Assembly (NCBI GenBank): GCA_016935915.1
Contig: JAFGQB010000077.1
Span: 1-46,823, forward strand
Length of the DNA: 46,823 bases
Source of the DNA: Spirochaetota bacterium
GTDB taxonomy: Bacteria; Spirochaetota; GWE2-31-10; JAFGQB01
Direction of reading: 5' to 3'
The notes beneath the pieces were generated by a model. It was not told where the DNA came from. It did not search any database and saw nothing but the letters and a program-made list of their open reading frames with translations. The position numbers and the translations under genes were made by a program. Shown one piece after another: positions 26,214-34,860 of this stretch (position 1 is the first letter of the stretch; each line of letters opens with the position of its first letter).

Positions 26214-26891
26214 ATGAAAAATAATATTTTAAAAAAAGGAAAGGATTTAAAAATTGACCATTTATACTATAAATTGGATAAATGGGAAAAGATAAGAAAA
26301 AAATTTAAGCATGTTTTATTATTTGGTATTTATCTTTCTATGGTTATTATTATTATAGAAATTTCAAATTCTAAAATGATTAAAAAGGCTTTTGCAAAAA
26401 ATTTAACTAAATCTTATTTAAAACAAAATACTAATGATTTAAAATTTAATTTTTACTATAGTATAATAGGTGATTATGAAATCACAAAACATACTATAAA
26501 ATATTCGGAAATGAATGATATTGATACTTCATTGCTTTTTGCAATTATGAAGGTCGAATCTGAATTTAACAGAAATGCAGTTGGAATAAATACCAACGGC
26601 AGTATAGACAGGGGGCTTTGTCAGCTGAATGATCAAACTTTTACGCATATTCAACCTGATGAATTTTTTGATCCAGAGATAAATATTCAAAACGGGGCGA
26701 AATTTTTAAAATGGTGTTTGATCAAATCTAATAACAATCTTGTTAAAGCTCTTGCCTATTATAATGCAGGAATCGGATCTGTATCAAGAAAGAAAGTCGG
26801 AGAGCATACGCTGAATTATATAAATTCTGTGATCAGTGAAAAAAAGAATATTGATAATGAATTCAGCAAACTGAATGAACAAAATAAATAG
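26214..26891 (+). CDS. membrane-anchored lytic transglycosylase, SLT domain
   Basis: 225 residues. A basic N-terminal stretch (about 35 residues) is followed by one membrane segment (about 33-51), then an SLT (goose lysozyme-like) domain that cleaves the glycan strand with formation of anhydromuramic ends. The catalytic glutamate is E115 in IMKVESEFNRNAVG; RGLCQLNDQTF stands for the family GLMQI motif, and ALAYYNAGIGSV is the AYNAG motif. A good Shine-Dalgarno (AAAGGGG) precedes the ATG. Monocistronic, ending at a strong terminator. Confidence 0.92.
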   Translation: MKNNILKKGKDLKIDHLYYKLDKWEKIRKKFKHVLLFGIYLSMVIIIIEISNSKMIKKAFAKNLTKSYLKQNTNDLKFNFYYSIIGDYEITKHTIKYSEMNDIDTSLLFAIMKVESEFNRNAVGINTNGSIDRGLCQLNDQTFTHIQPDEFFDPEINIQNGAKFLKWCLIKSNNNLVKALAYYNAGIGSVSRKKVGEHTLNYINSVISEKKNIDNEFSKLNEQNK

Positions 26892-26917
26892 ATAAATAAA
26901 GCTTTTTAAAAATAATA

Positions 26918-26964
26918 TAAAAGGTCTGTGTGAACTGTAAAAAAAAATTTACGCAGACCTTTTA
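26918..26964 (+). terminator. terminator after the transglycosylase gene
   Basis: AAAAGGTCTGTGT (26919-26931) pairs with ACGCAGACCTTTT (26951-26963) around an A-rich loop, followed by more T. The remaining spacer to 27187 is A+T-rich and contains the next promoter. Confidence 0.8.
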
Positions 26965-27067
26965 TGTTTATAAATTTATTTATTAACATCATTTATTGTG
27001 TTATTAATAAAAAATCATATTTTATTTTAAAATAATTTAAAATTTTATCTGATTTATAAAACTTTAT

Positions 27068-27096
27068 TTGACAAATTATTTTACAAAAATTAAAAT
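27068..27096 (+). promoter_or_regulatory. promoter of the 137-aa membrane protein gene
   Basis: TTGACA (27068-27073), 17 bases, TAAAAT (27091-27096), about 85 bases upstream of the ATG. Confidence 0.65.
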
Positions 27097-27187
27097 TAAA
27101 AATTAAATAATAGTTAGATAATAAAATCTAAGCTTATAAAGAAAGCTGTTTTTTGTCTTTTATAAATTATTTAAAAAAGGAGTTTTT

Positions 27188-27601
27188 ATGGCAACTATTA
27201 GATCTGCTGTTTCTTCACTTACATTATTAAAGATTTCATTGGGAATAATGTTTATTATACTGGGGATATGCGGTATATCGGATTCCATTGATGAAAGCGT
27301 TTTCAGATTGAGTTGGGATCATACAGGACTAGAAATTATATTCGGTATTATTGAAATTATCTGCGGTCTTTTGCTTCTGTTCGGGCATCTTTTTCTTATC
27401 AGATCAAGAGCTGTATACTGGGGAAGCATGGTTGTTCTGATCTTCTGGCTTATAAGAGTTGCATTAACTAAATTTGCATGGGGTTTCCCTATCAGAGGCG
27501 GAAGTATGAACTTCAATACTTTTTTTGTTTGGCTTTTAGAGCTGTTTGTAGAATTATCTGTTGCTGCCGCTTTATATGTTCTCTTGGTAAGACATGATTA
27601 A
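27188..27601 (+). CDS. small integral membrane protein of unknown function
   Basis: 137 residues with four hydrophobic segments (about 13-31, 48-70, 75-95 and 112-134) and short polar loops; SWDHTGLEI and KFAWGFPIRGG are the most distinctive stretches. AAGGAG lies directly upstream at the usual distance, and a consensus-like promoter and a perfect terminator bracket the gene, so it is a genuine monocistronic gene. I do not recognise the family. The layout recalls four-helix DoxX/DUF-type membrane proteins, but no motif supports assigning one. Confidence 0.75.
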   Translation: MATIRSAVSSLTLLKISLGIMFIILGICGISDSIDESVFRLSWDHTGLEIIFGIIEIICGLLLLFGHLFLIRSRAVYWGSMVVLIFWLIRVALTKFAWGFPIRGGSMNFNTFFVWLLELFVELSVAAALYVLLVRHD

Positions 27602-27620
27602 ATCATTTTTGATAAATAAA

Positions 27621-27649
27621 AAAAAGCTGTCATTACTGACAGCTTTTTT

Positions 27650-27650
<1 letters not shown>
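27621..27650. terminator. bidirectional terminator between membrane protein gene and tRNAs
   Basis: AAAAAGCTGTCA-TTAC-TGACAGCTTTTTTT, an uninterrupted stem with A and T runs. It serves the plus-strand gene ending at 27601 and the minus-strand tRNA pair. Confidence 0.9.
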
Positions 27651-27732
<82 letters not shown>

Positions 27733-27736
27733 TATG

Positions 27737-27809
27737 AGCTAGCTATGGGAATTGAACCCGCAACCTGCTGATTACAAGTCAGCTGCTCTGCCGATTGAGC
27801 TAAGCTAGC
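27737..27809 (-). tRNA. tRNA-Thr (TGT)
   Basis: Acceptor GCTAGCT/AGCTAGC, D stem GCTC/GAGC, anticodon stem GCTGA/TCAGC with loop CTTGTAA (anticodon TGT), T arm GCGGG-TTCAATT-CCCAT with one C/A mismatch, discriminator T. CCA is not encoded. First gene of a two-tRNA unit. Confidence 0.93.
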
Positions 27810-27821
27810 ATTTGAATTGTT

Positions 27822-27850
27822 GTTATACTAGATTTTTTTCCATGTGTCAA
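27822..27850 (-). promoter_or_regulatory. promoter of the tRNA-Thr/tRNA-Tyr unit
   Basis: Minus-strand TTGACA (27850-27845), 17 bases, TATAAC (27827-27822), 12 bases before the tRNA-Thr 5' end. Confidence 0.8.
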
Positions 27851-28115
27851 TTATTTTTGAAATAAAATTTAGCCGTTTTTTAAGTTAAAATTTAAATTAA
27901 ATTTTTTAGAAATTTAATTTATTAAATATTAATGATTTGATTTAATGACTTTAATATTTTAAAATAATTAGAGCATACTAATGCCGTTGGCTATAGTTGT
28001 TAAGTTCAATTTTTTTATAAAATAATAATAGTGTGCACTTAAGAATATTATAAGTAAGATTCTTGTATTTTTCTTTGTGCCTCTGTCCTTTGTAAGTATA
28101 TTTTAGGGAGCTGTT
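27851..28115. other. A+T-rich spacer with repeat remnant
   Basis: No gene seen. A short stretch near 28072-28095 (CTTTGTGCCTCTGTCCTTTGT) resembles the arms of family B elements and may be a degraded copy. The last bases hold the AGGGAG ribosome-binding site of the next gene. Confidence 0.35.
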
Positions 28116-28334
28116 ATGAAAAAGCAAATATCTCAGAAAGAAATTGATAAATTAGGCATCAATGAAACAACAAATATAAGTGATGATATCAAGAATATCA
28201 TTATTTTATTCCGCAATGAATTGAATACACTGGATAAGGAACTGGATAAATATCCGGTTGATTTACATAAAAAAGTTAAAAAGAAGTTAAATAAATTATT
28301 GAAATTTATAATTAATATCAGAAAAATAGTCTAA
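28116..28334 (+). CDS. small charged helical protein (72 aa), unknown function
   Basis: A 72-residue, highly charged, probably helical protein: KKQISQKEIDKLGINE at the N terminus and a Lys-rich KKVKKKLNKLLKF stretch near the C terminus. It has no membrane segment or known motif. AGGGAG lies before the ATG, and the gene is followed after 22 bases by a small membrane protein gene, which supports it being real. The heptad-like leucine spacing suggests a coiled coil. I cannot assign a function. Confidence 0.6.
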   Translation: MKKQISQKEIDKLGINETTNISDDIKNIIILFRNELNTLDKELDKYPVDLHKKVKKKLNKLLKFIINIRKIV

Positions 28335-28356
28335 AAAGTCAGGAGAATGTAAAATT

Positions 28357-28653
28357 ATGAAAAATATTATTAATTCTGAATCAACAGCCGCATTGATTTT
28401 AATAATTACAGGATTGGTCGGGATAATATTCAACAATTTTGCTTTGGTGATTGTCAGCATAGTATTGATCATATCAGGTTTATACTTAGTTTATAAAAAG
28501 AAATTTGATTCAGGTTTTATAGCAATTATATCGGGAATAGCTGTAAGTGCCTTATCATTGATTTTTGAAAAAATTATTTTATTGATTGGTATTATTTGTG
28601 TAATCCTGGGTGTTGTAATGTTTGTATATTATGGCTTGTTAAAAAAGTTATAG
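28357..28653 (+). CDS. small membrane protein (98 aa), unknown function
   Basis: 98 residues with four hydrophobic segments, essentially all membrane-embedded: a DUF308-like pattern of short helices with glycine-rich turns (ITGLVGIIFNN, ISGLYLVYKKK, ISGIAVSAL, IGIICVILGVVM). AGGAG lies about 12 bases before the ATG, longer than ideal. Probably cotranscribed with the preceding 72-residue gene. It converges with the patatin gene, whose stop lies two bases away. Not identified with any named family. Confidence 0.6.
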   Translation: MKNIINSESTAALILIITGLVGIIFNNFALVIVSIVLIISGLYLVYKKKFDSGFIAIISGIAVSALSLIFEKIILLIGIICVILGVVMFVYYGLLKKL

Positions 28654-28654
28654 A

Positions 28655-30001
28655 TCATTTTTTAAAATACTTTTTTAAAATTATTAAAAATATTTTTGCC
28701 CCTATTATTTCGGGGTAAAAATTTGCAAGCATTTTAGTTTGAACATCCTCTTCATTATTATTTATTTTGTAAAATATTTCAAAATCCTTTTCGTATTCAA
28801 AAGGTGAAAGATTGAACATTTTTTTTATATCATTTAAGGTTTTTATACTTGAAATTTTTTTACCAAACCTATCGATAAAATTCATATAGTTTGTTTCTTC
28901 TTTATATTTGTTTTCTATATCCAGATATTTTTTCCATATTGTTTTTAACAGCTCTTTAAATTTATAAATATTCAATAACTCGATTTTTAAACTGGTGCAA
29001 GCACATTCCATTAATGAAACTATGATTTCTTTGTGATTATTATAACTTTTAGGAAGTATTTCTCGTAATTTCATTTTAATGTATGTATTGTCGGAAATTT
29101 TATTGTTTTCTGCCTTTTTTAAGAATTTTTTATAGTTATTGATAACAATAGGATCAAAAAGTATTTTTTTCAGTTTAATTACAGATTTAAGGTCGATTTG
29201 ATAAAAATATTTTATGCCTTCAAATCTGTTAAAAATTTTTAAAGTATCAAGATATCCCATTTTAATGTATTTTTTTAATTTGTCAGGATCAAAATCTATT
29301 ATATTTCCCAGTTCCATGGAATTTTTAATATAAATGGTATTGGTCCCTTCTATGTTAGGTTTTTTTGTTACACCCAGTCCTGAAATATCGATTACGATTA
29401 TGTTTTTATAGCCTCTTTCTTTTGCCAGATTGAAAGGTATGTTGTCATGAATTCCGCCGTCAATTAATTTTTTCCCATCCAGTTCTGTAGATTTAAATAT
29501 CACCGGAATGGAGGAACTTGCTATTAAATAATCTGCAAGTTTGCCCTCTTTTATATCATCCAAAAAAAGTTCCAGAGGTTTAAAATCATTCAATTGATAT
29601 GTTATGATACCGAAATCAATGCCGCTTTTTCTGATTTTTTTTTCATCCATATTACTTTCTATCATTTGTTTCAACGGTTCAGTATCAAGACCTTTATTCT
29701 TGAACAATAATTCGAGTTTTTTAAAAATTGAAACTTTAGAAAACTTTATTCTTAACTTGCCTTTTTTAAAAAGATCTTCGGGAATTTTGACAATTTTGTC
29801 TATGGTGAGATTTTCCCATATCTTTTCGGCATCGTTAAATTTATTCATTGCAATAAATCCGGCATTTAAGGCACCCACTGAATTACCGATTATAGCATTA
29901 AACTCAATTTTTAATTCTCTTAATGCCTTCCATGCACCGATCTGATAAGCGCCATTAGCGCCGCCTCCGCCTAAAACAAGAGCATATTTGATTTTTTTCA
30001 T
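28655..30001 (-). CDS. patatin-like phospholipase
   Basis: 448-residue protein with a patatin (PNPLA) acyl hydrolase domain in its first 215 residues. Oxyanion motif GGGGANGAYQ begins at residue 11, the nucleophile elbow GNSVG holds S41, and the Asp of the Ser-Asp dyad is D181 in LIDGGIHDN. The RssA/YjjU-like arrangement places it in the cytoplasm, probably acting on membrane lipids. The C-terminal 230 residues are alpha-helical and Lys/Asn-rich and do not match a domain I know. Monocistronic; upstream lies a repeat-rich spacer. Confidence 0.9.
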   Translation of the reverse strand: MKKIKYALVLGGGGANGAYQIGAWKALRELKIEFNAIIGNSVGALNAGFIAMNKFNDAEKIWENLTIDKIVKIPEDLFKKGKLRIKFSKVSIFKKLELLFKNKGLDTEPLKQMIESNMDEKKIRKSGIDFGIITYQLNDFKPLELFLDDIKEGKLADYLIASSSIPVIFKSTELDGKKLIDGGIHDNIPFNLAKERGYKNIIVIDISGLGVTKKPNIEGTNTIYIKNSMELGNIIDFDPDKLKKYIKMGYLDTLKIFNRFEGIKYFYQIDLKSVIKLKKILFDPIVINNYKKFLKKAENNKISDNTYIKMKLREILPKSYNNHKEIIVSLMECACTSLKIELLNIYKFKELLKTIWKKYLDIENKYKEETNYMNFIDRFGKKISSIKTLNDIKKMFNLSPFEYEKDFEIFYKINNNEEDVQTKMLANFYPEIIGAKIFLIILKKYFKK

Positions 30002-30052
30002 AATTTATCACCCGTATTTTTATAAGTTTTTAAATTAATTTATCATTTTGTC

Positions 30053-30092
30053 ATTTCAAATCCGATTGCTAATCGGATGAGAAATCTTTTTT
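30053..30092. repeat. hairpin repeat of the GTCATTTC...GAGAAATC type
   Basis: ATTTC-AAA-TCCGATT-GCT-AATCGGA-TGA-GAAAT, then a T-run. It has the form of short palindromes common in intergenic DNA of many uncultured bacteria; the stem in family A (GTCATTGC/GCAATGAC) is of the same kind. It may also act as a terminator. Confidence 0.5.
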
Positions 30093-30317
30093 GAATTTGA
30101 TAATAATTATTTATATTATGTGCTGAAAGCAACTATTCACCATAAATTAATTATATAATATTTTCAAAAAATTAAATATTTTTTTTAATTATTTTTAATA
30201 TTTAGTTATAATATTTATTTCATGTCTGCGTTTGTTTTTGGCGCTCTTTCAGATGACCGGAAGGTATTGATTTTCAAAAAGCTTTGTTTACCTTAAAAAA
30301 ATATGATGGGTGCAGTC

Positions 30318-30583
30318 TGGGGGTTGAACCATAAGTATTTATAAAACCACTTAAGTACACAAACTGTGTGAAAACCTAATATTTTACCACTTAAGAACAC
30401 TCAAGATCACAATGAATTAATTGAGAATTTATCTATTATCACTAAAAAATAGTTAAATTGCATTATTAAATTATATTAATCAATAATTAATATAATAATT
30501 TGTTTAATATCTCATTTTTTTATTAAACTTCTGTGATCATGAGTGTACTTAAGTGGTAAATTTTTGATTTTTAAGATATCCCC
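30318..30583. repeat. family B dispersed palindromic element, copy 2
   Basis: About 265 bases. The left end GGGGTTGAACCATAAGTATT matches the complement of the right end of copy 1, and the right end (complement of GGGGATATCTTAAAAATC) matches the left end of copy 1, so the two are in opposite orientation. ACCACTTAAG(A/T)ACAC motifs occur at 30347, about 30392 and, inverted, 30542-30556. No coding capacity. Confidence 0.6.
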
Positions 30584-30631
30584 ACTTACAAATAAAAAAT
30601 ATATCAAACAGCATAGCTTTACCCGCAAAAT

Positions 30632-30672
30632 GAAAACCGGTCGATTCCGGATTGACTTTGCGCCAAAAAAAA
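30632..30672 (-). repeat. repeat C, copy 1
   Basis: Minus-strand T8, then GGCGCAAA, six bases, CCGGAA, four bases, CCGGTTTTC. The same blocks with the same spacing occur at 36546-36585. It could encode FFGAKSIRNRPVF, compared with FFCANAVRKQPVF in the other copy. Confidence 0.45.
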
Positions 30673-30885
30673 GTGTTTTATCAGGTGCATGAATGAGTCG
30701 AAGCTTGTACCCGAAAAGGTGATCTGTCACTTAAATCAAGTTATAAATTAAATGAAAATTTTTATTTTTTAATTGTTTTATATTGTTTTATATTATATAT
30801 TAATATAAAGGGCTTTAAAAATATATTATTTAACCGAAAATTAAAGATATATTTATCATATTTAAAATTTTTGAGGTTAAAATCC

Positions 30886-33291
30886 GTGAAAAAAGAAAAA
30901 AAAATTAAAAAAAAAGAAGAAATTAATTCAAATGTAAATAAAACTGTAAAAGGAAAAGTAAAAGATAAAAAATCCGCTAAAAAATCCCATCTTAAGCTCA
31001 AATCAAAGAAAAGTATAGTCGGTTTTAGAGGAAGATTGAGTTTCGGATTTTTCTTGATCGTTGTATTATTTACATTGATATTGTTCCTGTTTATTTATTT
31101 AAACAGAAGAGTATCATCATTAAGAGAGGAATCTGATATAATCAGTAATTTTATATATTCTTGGGAAAGAATTATCAATTCAACTAATAAATTGTTGATA
31201 TCAAATGTTGATGTTGGAATGATGACATGGGTCCCTCAGATAGATAAATTTGATAAGGAATTAAATGAATATATAGATAAAAATATTAAAAAATATGAAA
31301 CTGCCGAGGAAAAAAATATAATCATAAAAACTATAAATAAACTGCCTGAAAATATTATGCTTTTTTTATCTCAAAATATTTTAAATAAAACAATTTCATC
31401 CCAGGAAGAAATTTATAATAAATTCAAAGGTTTAAAATATGCATGGGGGGACGGATCGGAAAGAGATCAGTTGTACTGGCTGATAAAAAATATTCAGATT
31501 GAATATAATGAGGAAAGTTTTCAGAATATAATAAAGGAAGAATACAGGATTTCGGTTCTCCAGCTTTATGCCGAATGGTCATTGCAGGATAAATATGATT
31601 TTCATTTCAGTAAATTTATAGAACATATTCAAATATCATTTCCTGAACGAAGTGCTACATTCAGTGAGTTTTTAAAAGGTGCTGTTGATATGATAAATAA
31701 TAATGTTTCGATTCAGATTAGTGTTTTGAATTACATTATGGCCACTATTACCACTATTTTTGCCATTCTGTCAGCTTTTTTTATAATCTTTTTCTTCATA
31801 TATTTGAAACAGTCGCTGGTTGATCCTCTGCTAAATTTGATCAATGAAACTTCAAGGATAAACAAAGGGGATCTTACGAGAAGTTTCGAAATTAAAAGAA
31901 GAGACGAAATCGGAGAACTGACAAACGCTTTCAACACTACGGTAACAGATTTAAAAAACTCGATACAGCAGATTTATCTAACAGTTATAGTAATCATAAA
32001 AACTTTTAAAACCCTTTTCAAATCGTCTAAAGTTGTAAAAGAGTCGGCAACTGCTCAGTCGCTCACCATTGAACAGATATTGGGTAATTTTGAAAAACTT
32101 GACAACATGGTTAAAACCATAACTGATGAAGCTTTAAGAGCAAATCAGTATTCTATACAGGCGTTAAACAAGGCAAGGGTAGGGATGGAAACCATTCAAA
32201 ATCTCGAAAGGGAGATGTCCATTATAGAGACCAGTTCTTTGGAAATAACAGAAATCATAAAATTGATAAATGAAATTGCAGAACAGACAGAACTCTTATC
32301 CTTAAATGCTTCAATTGAGTCTGCAAGATCAGGTGAAGCTGGAAGAGGATTTAATGTAGTTGCAAGGGAAGTCAGCAAACTTGCAGAAAAATCTACGCAA
32401 TCGGCTAATAAAATTTATGACCTTATAACGAGAAACAATAACATTATAAAATCCGGTGTAAAATATTCCAAAGAGGCAACAAAGGCTCTTGAAGATATTG
32501 CTTTATCAAATGAACTTTCAGCAGGTATAGTAAAGACCATCAGCGAAGAAATTCAGAAGGTAAAGCAGAGCTCAAATGAAATTTTCGGAGTTATCAACTA
32601 TATTTTTGAAGTAACCAATGCCAACCTTTTGGAAAGTGAAAAGGTGTCTAAGGCAATAGATGATTTGGGGAATCAGATTTCAGGATTACAAAAATTTGTT
32701 AAGAATTTTGATGTAAGATCAGAAAATATAAAAAGCGATCAAAATCAGATAGAAGTACTTCTAAAGGCAAAAGTTAAAGATCTTGAAAACTATATTGAGG
32801 AAATGGGCGGAAGTATTCTGCCTTCCGGAGATATAATAAAAATCAATATTGAAGATTCGGGTGTTGAAGAGATAAATGAATTAAAATTGGGTGATATTAA
32901 AATAACAAGCAATGATGAATTTGCTTCTGTAATTTCAAAAAGAACCAATTGTTCGGCTTCTTTTTATCAAAGAGTTGGAGAAAAATTTGTTTGTGTGTCT
33001 TCTAATTTGCAAAATTATGACAATACAACAATAGTCGGAACACAGATCACCAATGAAGATATAATAAATAAATTACTTAAGGGTGAAATTTATTTAGGAA
33101 GAAATTTTATCATAAGCAGATGGTATGTTACCATATATGATCCTATTATTGATGAAAGCGGTTATGTAATAGGAGTACTGTTTTTGGGTATTCCTGAAAA
33201 AATCGATTTTGTTGATACAAGCAGTTATTCTTATATTCAGCTTGAAGAAGATTTGATGGAATTAGACACCGGTTTTAGACATAGTTATTAA
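30886..33291 (+). CDS. methyl-accepting chemotaxis protein with C-terminal Cache-like domain
   Basis: 801 residues from GTG at 30886 (GAGG nine bases upstream). A Lys-rich cytoplasmic N terminus of about 50 residues precedes TM1 (about 52-73), an extracytoplasmic sensor (about 75-280), TM2 (about 282-307), HAMP, and the signalling hairpin with tip [20 protein letters not shown] and [18 protein letters not shown]. After the coiled coil, residues about 645-775 form an extra domain whose [27 protein letters not shown] and [19 protein letters not shown] match the Cache_3/Cache_2 pattern usually found outside the cell. There is no further membrane segment, so here it should be cytoplasmic. An orphan receiver follows 21 bases later. 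Confidence 0.88.
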   Translation: MKKEKKIKKKEEINSNVNKTVKGKVKDKKSAKKSHLKLKSKKSIVGFRGRLSFGFFLIVVLFTLILFLFIYLNRRVSSLREESDIISNFIYSWERIINSTNKLLISNVDVGMMTWVPQIDKFDKELNEYIDKNIKKYETAEEKNIIIKTINKLPENIMLFLSQNILNKTISSQEEIYNKFKGLKYAWGDGSERDQLYWLIKNIQIEYNEESFQNIIKEEYRISVLQLYAEWSLQDKYDFHFSKFIEHIQISFPERSATFSEFLKGAVDMINNNVSIQISVLNYIMATITTIFAILSAFFIIFFFIYLKQSLVDPLLNLINETSRINKGDLTRSFEIKRRDEIGELTNAFNTTVTDLKNSIQQIYLTVIVIIKTFKTLFKSSKVVKESATAQSLTIEQILGNFEKLDNMVKTITDEALRANQYSIQALNKARVGMETIQNLEREMSIIETSSLEITEIIKLINEIAEQTELLSLNASIESARSGEAGRGFNVVAREVSKLAEKSTQSANKIYDLITRNNNIIKSGVKYSKEATKALEDIALSNELSAGIVKTISEEIQKVKQSSNEIFGVINYIFEVTNANLLESEKVSKAIDDLGNQISGLQKFVKNFDVRSENIKSDQNQIEVLLKAKVKDLENYIEEMGGSILPSGDIIKINIEDSGVEEINELKLGDIKITSNDEFASVISKRTNCSASFYQRVGEKFVCVSSNLQNYDNTTIVGTQITNEDIINKLLKGEIYLGRNFIISRWYVTIYDPIIDESGYVIGVLFLGIPEKIDFVDTSSYSYIQLEEDLMELDTGFRHSY

Positions 33292-33312
33292 TAGGCATTT
33301 TAGGATATCAAT

Positions 33313-33693
33313 ATGGATTTAGATATGGGGAAGGTACTCATTGTAGATGATGAGGATATTATACTTGAAGTCGGAGAAAAGCTTTTCAGTTTTTTGGGTT
33401 TTGAATGTATAAAAGCCAAAACAAGCGCTGATGCGATTTCTTATTATAAAAAATCAATTGAAGAAAAAAATACATTCAAAATGGTAATTATCGACATATT
33501 AACTAATGATAAGATCAATACAGAAGAGCTTGTTAAATTATTGAATGAAATTGATAAAAATTTATATGCTGTAATTTCAAGCGGGTATTTAAATCATCCA
33601 TTGATGCTTAATTATAAAAATTATGGTTTTAAGGCTTCAATTAAAAAACCTTATGGGCTAAAAGAACTGCAGATGCTTCTTGAGAATATCTGA
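33313..33693 (+). CDS. stand-alone response regulator receiver
   Basis: 126 residues, receiver domain only. Acidic pocket in LIVDDEDII, likely phospho-acceptor Asp in MVIIDILTND, switch serine in AVISSGY and conserved lysine in KKPYG. The segment SGYLNHPLMLNYKNYGFKAS resembles receivers attached to hybrid histidine kinases (SGYSxDPVMANYxxYGF), so it may descend from one. AGGA lies eight bases before the ATG. Only 21 bases separate it from the chemoreceptor, suggesting a shared signalling pathway, for example as a CheY-like output. No output domain. Confidence 0.85.
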   Translation: MDLDMGKVLIVDDEDIILEVGEKLFSFLGFECIKAKTSADAISYYKKSIEEKNTFKMVIIDILTNDKINTEELVKLLNEIDKNLYAVISSGYLNHPLMLNYKNYGFKASIKKPYGLKELQMLLENI

Positions 33694-33729
33694 TTAAAAT
33701 TATAATTTACGATTAATCTATCCAATTTG

Positions 33730-34626
33730 TTATTTTTTTTCCAGTTCACTGATTGTAAAATCAGCAAAAAAAACCGTTTCTTCGTCAGTTCTTAAATTTA
33801 CGATATCGTCCAGACCTCTGTATATACCCCATTTTGGTCTGTTGAAAGTGCTGTCCTTTCGCCACATATCAATGTTGTTATTTTCGATGGATAATAATAC
33901 GGTACTGTTTTCCATATTTTTAACAGTTAATTTTAAATACCCATTATCATGAGCATGCATTATGCTTTCTGCTGTAAGCCATTTACCTCTTGAACTTTCC
34001 CAATCCGTTCTTGCCAATACGATATCTTCCGATGAAGGGCTGTAGCGTATTTCAAGATATTTATTTTCTCCTGAAATACACCCTGTCAATGTCACAATCG
34101 GATGATCATCATCACCATCAACTGCCTTTATCTGAAAAAAATGTGTGAATTTTTTAGATACTGTCATTTCATTGTTTATAAAGAACTTCCATTGATAGAT
34201 CGCTGCTTCATTATTGGAACACTTCAGGTTGTCATCAGATCCGTTATAGGTTTTTATTTCATTTCTCTGTTTATTGATATCTGATAATGGATACTGCCTG
34301 TCCTTATCAATATCTGTGTGCATAAAAAAAATAAAATGATTACCGATAACAGGATCGAAGCTTTCTTTAATATGTTGAAATCCGGGATGGTTATCGGGAT
34401 ATAAATCAGGTGCTTCTATACAGTCTGGACCGAAGCTGCTTTTTATCAATGCATAAGTATCAGTCCCTCCTTCACCATCGGCTTTAAGCTCAACTGTGCT
34501 TTTTATGTAATAATCATTGATATTAAAACAACTCTTGTTTAAGTTCTTTTTATTATCTGTTAAGTCTGCATTGCAGCTGATCAAGACAATAAATTGAATA
34601 ATTAATAATATTTTTATTAATTTCAT
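33730..34626 (-). CDS. lipoprotein with polysaccharide-lyase/ConA-like fold
   Basis: 298 residues, beginning with a signal peptide and lipobox-like VLISC, so probably a surface or periplasmic lipoprotein. The mature region is beta-rich and resembles concanavalin A-fold carbohydrate enzymes such as heparin-lyase-like polysaccharide lyases: QRNEIKTY, YQWKFFIN, FTHFFQIKAVDGDDDHPIVT and YLEIRYSPSS follow the strand pattern around the active-site groove in those families. The fold call is moderate and the enzymatic activity is inferred only. It is divergent from a second lipoprotein gene that may belong to the same function. Confidence 0.5.
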   Translation of the reverse strand: MKLIKILLIIQFIVLISCNADLTDNKKNLNKSCFNINDYYIKSTVELKADGEGGTDTYALIKSSFGPDCIEAPDLYPDNHPGFQHIKESFDPVIGNHFIFFMHTDIDKDRQYPLSDINKQRNEIKTYNGSDDNLKCSNNEAAIYQWKFFINNEMTVSKKFTHFFQIKAVDGDDDHPIVTLTGCISGENKYLEIRYSPSSEDIVLARTDWESSRGKWLTAESIMHAHDNGYLKLTVKNMENSTVLLSIENNNIDMWRKDSTFNRPKWGIYRGLDDIVNLRTDEETVFFADFTISELEKK

Positions 34627-34754
34627 AAGATGATTTTAGCAGGTAAATGGATAAAAAACAAATTTTTTAAAATTTCTTTTAAAAATCACTTTAAAAAAAT
34701 TTGATCAAATATTATATATTTTATAAAAATTTCAAAAAATATTGAATAAAAATC

Positions 34755-34783
34755 TTTTAATATTTTTTTTTTTTTGCTATAAA
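34755..34783 (+). promoter_or_regulatory. lipoprotein promoter with a 13-T spacer tract
   Basis: Candidate -10 TATAAA (34778-34783) with a weak -35 TTTTAA at 34755-34760. The 17-base spacer between them contains an uninterrupted run of 13 T (34763-34775). Changes in tract length would alter -35/-10 spacing. Confidence 0.45.
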
Positions 34784-34860
34784 AAATATAGATTTTAAAA
34801 TTCAAATTCTTTAATATTTTAAAGTCTGATAAGTGAATGAATAAAAAACAGGAGAAAAAA

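Larger units (their letters stand above)
30002..30885. other. 884-base repeat-rich non-coding region
   Basis: Between the divergent patatin and chemoreceptor genes. It holds a perfect hairpin at 30053-30092, a family B palindromic element (30318-30583), a copy of repeat C (30632-30672) and A+T-rich sequence. No convincing gene. The chemoreceptor promoter must lie at its right end; a CCGAAAA motif at 30834-30840 after TTTAAAA faintly recalls a sigma-28 -10 but its spacing is off. Confidence 0.6.

Noticed and set aside
27737-27809. tRNA-Thr as a pseudogene because of a C/A mismatch in the T stem
   Set aside because: All other stems are perfect, the promoter is strong and the following tRNA-Tyr is intact, so one mismatch is not enough.
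30512-30730. A 72-codon minus-strand frame in the repeat-rich spacer
   Set aside because: It runs through the family B element and repeat C, has no ribosome-binding site and an unlikely composition. Only the repeat C part looks peptide-like.
30816-30840. Possible sigma-28 (flagellar) promoter before the chemoreceptor
   Set aside because: ACCGAAAA resembles GCCGATAA, but the TAAA element is two bases too close and the region is A+T-rich, so chance is likely.
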